Shown piece after piece: positions 34,665 to 45,500 of a stretch of DNA of 64,000 bases. Under the pieces are notes generated by a model. The model saw only the letters and a list, made by a program, of their open reading frames with translations. It ran no database searches and was not told where the DNA came from. This DNA is from Diploscapter coronatus. Its lineage: Eukaryota > Nematoda > Chromadorea > Rhabditida > Rhabditidae. Both the position numbers and the translations under genes were made by a program. Each line of letters starts with the position of its first letter. Positions within the stretch are counted from its first letter, which is position 1. The stretch is from contig OZ038423.1 of assembly GCA_964036155.1 (NCBI GenBank), forward strand, positions 33,061,249 through 33,125,248, read 5' to 3'.

Positions 34665-36413
34665 TTATTTTGAGTGGTCTTTGCCGATCAGCTGCTGCAT
34701 GCCCCAGAACAGGGCCACTCCAATCGACACGGCGATCGCCTTGCTGAGTCCTTCGTATTTGGAGGGCGGACGGGAAGAGTGACTCTGCAAACACATTTAT
34801 TCACTCAACCATGTCAGACAGTCCGAGGGAAGTTCTATATGACAGAACACGGAGGTCTTAACTATGACATGACGAGGATATTTCGAAAAGCTGATCGTGT
34901 CTCCTAGTTAAGTCCTCCGTCATTTAGCTGCTGCCTAGTCAGAGGAATGGACTGACCTCGTGGAATTGCGAGTGCTCTGAGTGATGTCCATGCCCTGCCA
35001 ATTCGGCAGCCAGCATCTCCACACAGGCCACATACACGAAGGTGCCTGCGGCCAGTCCTTCCAGAACAAATCGCACCACATTCGTGTTGGCTGTGTCCAC
35101 TTGATCCACCTCAAAGCAAACAATTTGAGAGAATGAAAATGAGTGGTTAGACTAACAATGATTGCAATGAGCATTCCTGCAGGAATGGTGGCAGAGAGAA
35201 TGAGGACTGTGGGCAGCGCGGCTCGAGTCGAAGTCCGCTGCTGAGCCATCGAAACTCCGTATGCAACGCAGCAGAGCACCTGGATTGAATGCGCTTATGC
35301 ATTTCTTCTCCCCTTCTCGCAATTCTGTCTCACCTCATGGAACATGATGGCAATGAGAACGTTGATGAAGTCGGATCGTTCTTTCTGCACTCCGAGGGCA
35401 ATTCCTTCGAAGAGAGAGTGGATGGAGAGACCGAGGAAGAGGAAGAGAGTTCGGGCCGTGAGGCCTTCTGACGACAGGGGCAGTGAGTGGGAATGACCGT
35501 GCATTCCACTGCCTGTCTGCATTCCCGGTGAACCCTGAAAGGCTTTTTAATTTTCTTCTACTCTTTTCTTCATCCGTCCTACCGATCTGAAGACAATGTC
35601 CTGCTCGTCTTCGTCGTCCAACAGCGAGGTGTCGACGAGAGGCAACCCATCCTCGTCTCCGCCTGTCACATCATCGCTCCTCTCCAACAGGTTCCGCAGC
35701 GTGGGGAGTCGCTTGACAGGGTCATTCCCATTTGCATCGCAGCTTGTCGCGAGTCGAGAATGCGAGTGATGGCCGCTGTGCTGCGGCGAGTTGGCAGAGG
35801 AACTCGAACCGCACACTGCCACTGCCTGCAAAAGATTCATTCTTTTTTCTCGTCTTCCTTGGCGAAAATTCTACGCTCATATTACGTTACGTTTACGTCA
35901 ATATAATACGCGACAAAACTGACCTGCTCAATTAGCAGAATGAGCAGAAATCCCAGCAGCACGACGGATTCAGTGGTGATCATCGGGGACAGAAATGCCT
36001 GTGACTGACTGGGCTCCTTGCTGTTGCCCGTGCCGTTTGTGCCCCGCAGCACCATTTCCTGATGTCGGACATGCGGCAAGAGGCCCAGAAAGCAGGTCGA
36101 CAGGAAAATGCCACAGGCCAGGCAGTTAGCCACTGAGAGGAGGGAGTTGTGTCTGCAACCGAGTTGATTTGCTCCGAAGAGCTCTCTGTATCTACAGACG
36201 GATAGAACGAGTGGGGAATGTAGGAAAAAAGGAGAAATAAGAAAAACGCTCCGTCCGTAAATACAGGAAGCCGTTCTGAAGAGAGTGAATTGATAAATTG
36301 ACTAACCTGGCCTCATTCCTCGAGCTGCTTAACAAATAGCAGTAGGGGGCCAATGTGCAGAGCACGAGAGTCACGAAAATTAGCCCCGCGGCTATGATCT
36401 CGTACAGCAACAT
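34665..36413 (-). CDS. ZIP family zinc/iron transporter (SLC39)
   Basis: ZIP proteins carry zinc and related metals into the cytosol. Seven exons keep phase: 36307-36413, 35924-36152, 35583-35825, 35334-35534, 35157-35279, 34957-35109 and 34665-34784 (391 residues). Hydrophobic segments occur at the N-terminus (LIFVTLVLCTLAPY), in VANCLACGIFLSTCFLGLL, around VVLLGFLLILLIEQ, and four more in the C-terminal half. The large cytoplasmic loop between TM3 and TM4 holds a His cluster (HSGHHSHSR, HGHSHS) and an acidic run (DDEDEQD), both common metal-binding features. TM4 carries the signature HSLFEGIALGVQ and TM5 the pair FHE. The C-terminus is short (GKDHSK). These features fit the ZIP1/2/3 subgroup. 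The ATG directly follows a CTAACAG acceptor, and EBP2 ends only about 240 bp upstream in the same orientation. Confidence 0.92.
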
Positions 36414-36652
36414 CTGTTAGTTCTGTTATTGCATTGCCTTGGACTCTGCAAATAGATTGGTTAGAAAAATGCCGAATCATGAAATTCAGAGATATCAGAC
36501 ATGGAAGGTAACCATGTTTGTCTGTAGTAACATAAAATAAACATAAAACTTGAAACAAATTCATTTTTTGTGTAACAACCATAAAATCTTAACAAGAAAA
36601 ATAACAAGGAACAAAACAGTGAAGTCAAAAATGGAAGTCTTGTTCTTTTCGC

Positions 36653-38213
36653 CTAACGACGGCCCTTTCCTTTGCCAAACTTCTTTCCTTTCGCACTGCT
36701 AAAACCAGGAGCCGCCCCTCTCTTGTTGAACACGTTCTCGAAACTGCAATTCATCTTTGCCCCATCATTGTCACATCTAATCAGCCTTACCTCTCCTTGT
36801 CATTTCTCTTCTTGCCCCCGTGCTTCCCTCCGTAGCCGAATTTCTTGTCTCGGTACTCTCGCTTGAAATTCTTCTTGCGGCTTTCAGAGAACTTCTTGCC
36901 TCGTCCAATTTCAGGCAGATCTTCCAGCTGCAAGCAATCCCTCTTCTTCACTCATCCTCCTCTCTCGATTCATTCCCCTTACCCTATCGAGTCCCTGTCT
37001 CTTCACATTGTTGAGCATGTTCTCGAGCTGAGCCTGCATTCCCTTCTTGTGTTTCTGCACAGCCTCGGTGAATTTCTTCTTCTCTGCCTGTTTCTTCTCG
37101 TTTGCCTCCTGAATTCATCTAATTCGATTCAAATCACTTCAGAGGCAGTTTAACCTTCTGAACTTTCGCAGCGAATTTCTTTTCCTCCCTCATTCTCCTG
37201 TACGCTTCCTGTCGGTCCTTCACTGTCTGCAGATCCAGTAGGCGTTTGCGAATCTGCAAAAGCAACAGCTACCTCGATTCCTTCTCTTCCTACTCACCTT
37301 CTGCATGTGATGATCCGACTTGGCCATCTCTGCATAGTAGTCGGAAGGCCGCAGCACTTTGACTCCCAATTTGAGCAGTTTTGGATACGCTGCTTGCACC
37401 GCGGATTCTGCCTGTCGATAGCTGCAATCACTGATCACTGCATTCATTCCTCTATTTTTCAGAATTCTCAGATTTGGGACGAATTCGACCCGCCCCGCGG
37501 GTGCGGGGCTTTCTTTTAGAAGTCTGCTTTTCCTTCTTTTAACTCACAAATGCAGTTCCCTCTCGAGATCGTTCTCAATCAGCTTCTTGTCGATCTGCAC
37601 ATCGCTGGTCACATCGACAGTCTCGATCCAGGGCAAATTGTTGGCGAATCGAATCACTTTGGCCCTGAGTTCGGGTGCTTTGTTGAGAATGGGCCTCTTC
37701 TTGGGGACGATGTAGTTGAGTCCGTCAGACTTGAGGAGTCCATCTCTCAGTGCAATTTGCAGCTGCAATTAATTTCTTCTCTTCCTCGTTTTGCGTTCCC
37801 TCAGCCCACCTCTCTGGCCTCTTCATCGTCAGTCTCCGATGACTCCTCTTCTTGTGCATCTTTCATTTCGACTTCATTCGACGGTTTGTCCTCAGCTTCA
37901 TTGTCGGAAGAATAGCCGTGCGATGCGTCTGACTGTAATTCAATCATTATTCAGCTTCTTGTATACTTTACCCCTAAATTACCCTCTTGTACTTTTCACC
38001 CCTTTCTGGAAACTAGCATGGGAAAAGAAAAAAATGAGAACTACAAGGGGCCAAAAAAGAGTAGAATCTACAAGGATTCCATTATTCTTCTACTTCATTT
38101 CCCCTTTTATTCACCTCTTTCAGAATTTCCTCGTCTGCCATCTTTTTCTGCTGCTGCTTTTTGTAAGTATCGAGCCTCGCATTGACTCCTCTCTTCTTGC
38201 CAAGCTTAACCAT
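36653..38213 (-). CDS. EBNA1BP2: EBP2 rRNA-processing protein (EBNA1BP2)
   Basis: EBP2 is a nucleolar factor required for 27S pre-rRNA processing and 60S ribosome assembly. Eight exons keep phase: 38115-38213, 37810-37932, 37548-37762, 37298-37421, 37155-37253, 36983-37108, 36791-36927 and 36653-36743 (337 residues). A basic start (MVKLGKKRG) is followed by an acidic stretch (EEESSETDDEE). The conserved core reads LPWIETVDVTSD, FYRQAESAVQAA, KLLKLGVKVLRPSDYYAEM and KSDHHMQKIRKRLLD. The C-terminus is lysine-rich with GRGKKFSESRKKNFKREY and ends FGKGKGRR, typical nucleolar targeting. The start is well fixed by the following conserved exon. A foldback element occupies the intron 37933-38114. The closely spaced ZIP gene lies downstream, so the pair could form an operon. 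Confidence 0.95.
37972..38087. repeat. Small foldback, family 4 copy 2, in an EBP2 intron
   Basis: The arms begin TTACCCCTAAATTACCC and CTTGTACTTTTCACCCC and are mirrored imperfectly by GAACTACAAGGGGCC and GTAGAATCTACAAGG. Word order matches the repeat at 23001-23085. Confidence 0.6.
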
Positions 38214-39525
38214 TTTGCTCTGAATTTCTGAAAACTGAATTATCAGCAGTGGAAAATAAAATGATAAATTTGAAGATACTTCAGCGTTTTGTAACGCTTG
38301 GTCAGGTCCGATAGCAACTATAGCTTATAAAATTTCAATTTATTTACAAGGTATAAGAAAGAGGTTATTGGTATTCCTGTGAAGATAATAAAGTAGCATC
38401 TTAACACAATTAGTATCTATGCCTAATAAATAAGGAGGAAAAAATTCAGAAATTAGCAAAGAAAAACGACTCGATAGAATTCATCTTCAAAAGAATGGAG
38501 AAAATAACGGATAAAAATATAGGATTCATCAGACGACAACTGGGAGAAATAATAACTCACGAAGAAATGGGGAAAAAGAAAATGGACGATCGTCATAAGG
38601 ATAAGGCGTTGAATCTAGCGCTAAATGAAGAGAAACTCACAAAAATTGACGCAAATAGATAGCAACATTTCTAATGAGATCAATTGAATGAGAGTAGAAA
38701 CAAACGAAATTCGACCAATTAATGATGAAGTCAATAATAGGAAATGAGAAGTACAAGTCAGATTATGAGGTGATTTCTAGTCAATGTGCAATCTGCATGA
38801 TTCCGAATGGCTCTGGTGATAGGAATCATACAAATTGAGACGTTTTGAACTCGGTAGCAGACATGAATGCCATAATAGAAGATTCACTGTAAATAAGGGG
38901 AGAATATAGTAATTTTGGAGAGTGCAAACTCCGTCCCTTGCAAGACGCGGCATGGCATAAAAGTGGTAGTCTGAGACCTCAAAAGTAGGAAGCGAGCCAT
39001 GTTCAGACGGCGAAGGCATAAAAACGCCTAATCTAGAGCAACGATAAATCTTATGAAACCAAACAGATATGCCGAATTAATGTTTCGGACAAAATTTTTG
39101 CGCAGAAATCTCACTAGGGATGTAAATAAGACCTTTATGAATAAAAAATTTCAAAAATTCCTTGACCGAAAAATCGCAAAAATCCATCATCCAAAATGAA
39201 CATTTCCCCAAACAAAATAATGCTTGTGCGTGGTCGTGTGCGGCTATTTGTTTTCGATTTTATTTGCACAGAACCGTTTTATAAGGTTTATCTTCGATTT
39301 AGACTAGGTCTTTTATGATATTTTGGGTTTGGAGGGTATTTCCTTCCCAAATTTTCTGCTTCAAACTACCCACGTTTCTACCACAAACGCACTTTTGCAA
39401 GGGGCAGAGCTTGGGACTTTAGGTATTAGATCTGAGTTCCTTCAATTCAACTATTATGCTAAACTACACAAGATAACCGCAATGACAGCTCGCGAATTTC
39501 CGAATTTTCACTTTACCTGTCCAAA
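38214..39525. other. Intergenic between EBP2 and SCC2 genes
   Basis: No coding exon is supported. The right part holds the family 5 repeat copy at 39268-39420, which ends about 100 bp from the SCC2 stop codon. Confidence 0.5.
39268..39420 (-). repeat. Interspersed repeat, family 5 copy 2 (inverted)
   Basis: This is the reverse-orientation relative of 11567-11720. Shared blocks, read on the minus strand, include TAGTTTGAAGCAGAAAATTT, GGGAAGGAAATACCC and AGTCTAAATCGAAGATAAAC. Identity is about 80% by eye. Confidence 0.8.
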
Positions 39526-42500
39526 TCAGGCCATTTCCTCCTCAGCCTGCACTTCTGCTTCGTCAGCCATCTCCTCGTCTCCTTCCTCGTCCTCAGTCGT
39601 TTCTGCCCCTTCGTTCTTCTGTTCTCCGTCTGCCTGCTGCATGTCATCGCCTTTGTCTCTTCCCAGCGACAACAGCATCTTTCGGAACTGAAACAATATT
39701 CATTGGCATCATCTCTCTGCAACAAAGATGTCTGTCTCACATCAGATATCTTCTGAGCGAGTTCGATCTCTCCCGTGATGGTCTGCCTCTCTGCAATCAC
39801 TTCAGGCTTGAGTTCTTCCAGTGCTGGTCGAGGACAGAACATGTGCATGTTCTTTCGATTCACTGCCTTTTCGTACACTTTCGCTGCCTCTGAAGGCGAG
39901 TATTCTTGCAGTCTCCTGAAATCCCCTTCAGATTGTCAATTTGATGAATTTGATGACTAACGCGTCAGTGAATCCATAGAGTTTGATGAGGAAGTCCTTG
40001 AGGTAGAGGAGGATGTAACAAGCCTGGCTGTTCAGCAACAGGTCGAACAGCGGTCGCTTATCCGAGGGGAATCGGCCTGCAAGCAGCAAAATGCATGCGA
40101 TCCTGTATGCACGTTATCGGATTTGTCACCTTTCAAGCCGATATGTTAACCTATGAAGCGAGAAAGAAAAAGAGCATGTCCTCTTCTTCCCCCTTTTAAG
40201 ATACAATTTGCTTGCATGCGGTTCGAAAAGTGCCAAATCTGCTGTCTGCTATTGCAGAAGGAGGCATGTGACTCACGGAATAGCATTTCCTTGTCGAAAG
40301 TGGTGTCGTCGTCCTCGGGAATGGGAGGCACTTGCTGGGGCATTGGCAGCAGATTGGCCTTGAATTGGTTGACGATCGACTGGCCCGCCACTGACAGAAT
40401 AGAGTCGATCTGCTTGATCACATATAGAGGCTCGTCCATCACCTGCAAACAGAGGGGAATTCATTCATTCGCTGTCTTTAAACAACGATAGACTTCTTTG
40501 AATAAAGCAGAAGCAGGGAGTCGGCAAGTTTGAACTTTAATGAATAATAGTGATAAAAAAAACTATGCAAAAGTAATAATGGTTTCAAAATGTACAAATT
40601 GATGTGCATGCCATTTGTCGATCATCATCATCATTCACCCCTATCCCTATACCTAACTTGGTTCGTTGAAGTCTATACTTGCAAGATGTCCTCCCTCTGC
40701 CCTCTTTATTGACGATACGAAATGCCTGACCTGATAAGGGAACATGGCAATGTTGTCGGCCACGAAGATGCGCTCTTCCAGCGAGACTTTCTCGGCGGAT
40801 TCTTCGGAGAAGAGTCTGAGCAGATTCGTGATGAAGGAGCGTCGAATTTGTCGGTTGGATCGGATGTTCTGGTAGATTCCACTCAGAGTGGCCTGGCCGT
40901 CGTTGGTCATTCGCGGAATGCCTGTCTGTCCCAGCTGAATTCGGCCTGCAATTCACGTTTCATTCATCTAACTTGCTTCCTTCAGATGACATACCATTGC
41001 TGGAAGTATTAGTCGCCGAAGGGTCGCATGCCCGAATGCCCCTGACAATGACCGTCCTGTCGCTCGCCTTGCAGATGATCGACTGCAGTTTGAACGCAAT
41101 TCGCACTCCGGGCATCGCTCGCAGCTGCAACCCATCGATTTGTCAAGTCATTCATTCCTTTATTATTATTTCTACTATATGTCGTCTCACCTGCACCATT
41201 CCTGCATTCTTGGACTCGATCTCCTTGAGCAGATTCTCGACTCGATTCCTCACAGGCACGAGTGGGTCTGTGGTCATGGCGATGAGTGTGGGGATGGACT
41301 CGTATGGAGGGATGAGGCCTTGAATGATTGTCAGCCAGGCCACCTGAGTGCACACAATTCATTGCGAACGATGCATGACACAAACCTGAACAGCCGAATT
41401 CCTCACAGCGACATCGGCATCAAAGTAGCAGTTGAGGACGGCCTTCCAGTAGAGTTGAATGATGGAAGAGGACAGGCCCGAGTGGTTGAGGTCCATGTCC
41501 TTCAGGTTGGCTAAGTGCTCCTCCTTGTTCTTGTCCCCTGCAATTCAACAATTCACTCTCTGCTTCTGCAAGGAAATGCCTACATTCTTCACTGTTTTTG
41601 ATGATTTTCTTCTCTTCGCAGGACAGAAACAGTTCCAAATTGCGCAATGCCTGAAATCGCATTGTAAGTTTCCTTCTCCTTCTTCAATTCATCCCACCTG
41701 AATTTTGAGTGGCTTGAAGCTCGGATCCTTTGACTGCATGACGGCCAGGTAGATGTTCTTGATTTCGTTTCTGCCGAGATATTCCGAGTATTGTGCGCAG
41801 AAGTGGCCTGAAGCACAACGAATGTTCTCATTTCTGCGTTTCTCTGCACACTCACCAATGGCAGTGAGTGTCTTCATCCGAATATTCTGATCGTTGCTGC
41901 GCGAGAAGAATTCCAGCAGAACGAACACATTGTCTCTGTACCGCCTGCAAAAATGTTCATCTTTCCTCTCTCCATGTCAACTCCTCTACACGCATCTGCA
42001 TGTCAATGTCTATGTATCTCTCTGCATGTCAGTTCGTTCATCTGGTTGGTCTCGTTTACTTACCTCGGAAGAGTCGTATCCTCGGTGTCGATAGTCCTGT
42101 CGTTGAGATTGAACGGAGGCAGAGTGACATGTTTGAGGCATTTCTCTGCCTCCTCGTCGCCTTCCAGAATGAGGTCGAAGTCGAAGTAGCGACACAGCAG
42201 GCCGATGGAGAAAATCGCTCTGCAAATTGGTCGTCATTCTGCAGAGAGTGCATCGATTCACAGACCTCTGCACAATGGGAATTCTTGGTTTCTGCAGAAT
42301 GAAGTTTTTGTCATTGTCGAAGCTGCGCTTGATGAGGTTGAGATTCTCTGGAAGGAGCACAATTCAGTAGCTATTTCGGAATGGGTCAATGAATCAGACA
42401 TACTGAGGTATTGCAGGAAGAGAGCTGTGAGACCTGAAGTCCTCCTGGCGAATTGCTTGTAGGCGGCTGCAGCACAGGCAATGGCCGAGGCAGTTATGGC

Positions 42501-45500
42501 CATGTTCGAGATGGAGGCCAGTCGAGTGATCACTCTGTCCAGTCTGCAAACAGCAATACATTCAATGCATTCGACGCATTGCAGACAATGCAGTGACTCA
42601 CTCGTCGAGGAATTGCTCAGAAGGATGGCTCATGAAAGGAACGACCCTCTCCAGCATGCAGATCACTTCGTTCAGAATCTGCAGGTCTGACTGCGTCTCT
42701 GTGCTGCTTCGCAGATATGGACGAAGTGCCTCTGCATGGGGAACCAGCAATTCGGGACGCACCTGAATATGGCACTGTCATTGTAAAGGGAGAAGAAGGA
42801 ATGTGACGTGCCTTGCTGAATATGGAAAGAGTTGTGAGACAGGCGAGAAGTCTGTCCTGGTTATGCTTCTGCGTCTCTGCCAATGCAAGGACGTGGTCGC
42901 TCTCCTCCACATTCATGGTCGCATCTGCAATCGAGCAACTTATTTCTTCCATTCATTCTCATTTTCTATGTCCAACCTCTAGCCATTTTCTGCTCCAAGT
43001 ACATGATGTTGTCGAAGAGAGAGTCGACAATCTGTCGGCTAGCAGTGAGAACACCCTGAATGAAAGCATTCCAATAGAATCGTTTGTCCAAATTCAGTTA
43101 GCCTACCCTTTCATTTTGTTTGAGGAGTGAGTGCATGAGCTGCTCGAGGAATTCGACATTCTGCTCAGTCTTGCAGACCTGCACCATTCTCGTTATTGTG
43201 ATGACCCGCTTGAGCAGCTCTGTTGGGTTTCTCTCGCTGATTGGCTGGAACCACAGTCCGTTGAAGGTGTCGATAACGAGTTTCTTGACGCCCTCCTCGT
43301 CCGAAATGCGTCGCACAATTCGAGCCAGCATTTCGGGAATCTGTAATCAACCAATTCATTAATCTGCGTTGCAACATGAATGCAGACAAACCTTCTCGTA
43401 GTTGGGATACTTCTCGCAAATCTCGCGAATAATGCGAATCACTCGTTTGCGCACTGCAGTGCCTGTATCCTGCAATTCATCAATCCACCCAATCTCTTCT
43501 TCATTCTGCACAAACCTTGATTCTCTCGAGCAGAATGCTGTAGTAGTCCTGAATGTACTGCTCCCTGGCGACGATGAATTTGCCAAGCAACTCGAGAGTG
43601 GCCTCTCTGACTGCCGCATTCGGATCGACCATTCTGTGATGGACGGCGCCCTGTACGTCTTCCATTCGCAGCACCTCGTGGTCGGCCTCGATGATCTGCG
43701 TCAAGCAGCGCATTGCCTTCGTGCGCAGAGAGACCGTCGTCTCGATCGCAACTCCATACAGAATCTGCAAGAAATGGAATGGATAGTGCACATAAGATTT
43801 CGCAAAACGTGACCCACAGAAAAATAGTGCACCTTTCCGAGAGATTAAGGAGACATGCCCGTTTCCTCTCTCTCGATATGACACTTTTCTGCGGGTCGAG
43901 TTTTGAGAAGTCTAGTGTATTAGATTGTAAGACAGACAGACCTGTTTGAGGTACTGATCGAATGAATGGCTGAATTCTCTGCGAGAAGCGAGGAACTTGA
44001 CGGCCCAATTCACATCGCTCTCCAGCATTGCATTGCCCAGTTTCCTAAATTCGTTTCCCTTTTGCAATAAATCACATTGTAGCTAACTTCATGTTTGCAA
44101 TCCTCTTGCGCATGCTCTTCTTGTCGACCAGATTGACAAGGAACTGCTTCATTTCCTCGCCCTTTTCCGTCATTCTTTCCATCTTCTTCTCCAGCTTCCT
44201 GAAAATTGCCAATGTTTCATTTGCAATCCCACTCATTTCCTCTCCCCAACCTGAGTTCCTTTTCAGTCAATTCTGGGTTCTTCTTCTTATCCTGATATTC
44301 CTGTTTGGCAATGTCGAGGTCTTCTGCTGTCTCCTTGTACCACTCACCAGCGTAGAACATCACAGAATACTGAAATTTGACGAGTTTAGACATTTCAGTT
44401 ACTATGGCATGTGGGTCATTTTTGAGGGTGCGGGTCCAAAATTTTAGAAAAGATGCGGGTGTCAAAATTTCGAACGAGTTGCGAGTTTGCCTACAGAACG
44501 AAAAATACAGTAACTTTTCCTCTGCACTACAAAATTCCTGCATGGTCTGTTTATTGTGCCCACCTCAATGCATTCGTCGTCCTCGCCCTTCATGTAGATG
44601 AGGTAGTCGATGAGCGCCTGTTCCAGCTTCTGTCTCTGCTTCGTGTTGCTCATGTCGTCTAGCTGCACGTCTTCCACACTCTCGTAGTGCATTTCCTCTG
44701 TCTGCTCCTCGAAGAGCAGCGTCTTCACAACCAACTGCAAGAAATTCAATCACTCCCCCATCATTCATTGACTTCTTCTGCACAAACCTCCAACCGTTTA
44801 TCCGAATCCTCAGTGGCCAATTTGAGGTCCTTCCTGAGCCTGGCTGTGATCGAGCCGAGGTAGTCAAGGCAGGCCTGTCTGAGAGTGATGTCTGCCTGCT
44901 TGGAGCGATAGTGCTTGACGAGCAGCGAGCCCAGAATCGTAAGCATCATTTCCGAGGCAGGCCATTCGGGTTTGTAGAGTGCGAGCAGCAGATCCTGCAG
45001 AAATCCATCGAACAGCCGTCTGTAGTCCTCTTCCCCGTCCATTTTGTTGCCTTTGATCGAGCATCTGCAATGAAATTCATCAGTTTCCTCTGCAATGTCT
45101 CGCTCTGAACTCACTTGTTGAGAAATCCACTGAGGAAGACCCCAATCAGCTTCTGCGTCTCCCTGAAGGACTCCCTCACGATCGTATCTGGCTCTATTTT
45201 GGACGACGGGTCTTCGAGGTGCTCTTCCTCTGTGTTCTTCCTCTTGTTTTTGGGCATTTTGACGACACTCTGCACGAGTTGCAGCACAAGGATTGTCGTG
45301 TTGCTGATCCACTGGTCGGGACCGACTCGATAGCTGCAAGCAATAATCGTTCTTCTTTCCTCGTTCCCTAAGAAACAGACCTGTTGTCTCTGTTTTTGAC
45401 CTGTGGTAGTTTGTGCAGCGAATTGAGGATATCGTTGAGAATGCTGAGTCGAATAGCCTCGTCGTGTCGCGAGAAGATATTCGTTGCCAGTCGCATTGCC

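Noticed and set aside
44396..44470. Possible repeat in an SCC2 intron with GTGCGGGTCC and GATGCGGGTG words
   Set aside because: Only short words are shared and no clear second copy was found in the window.
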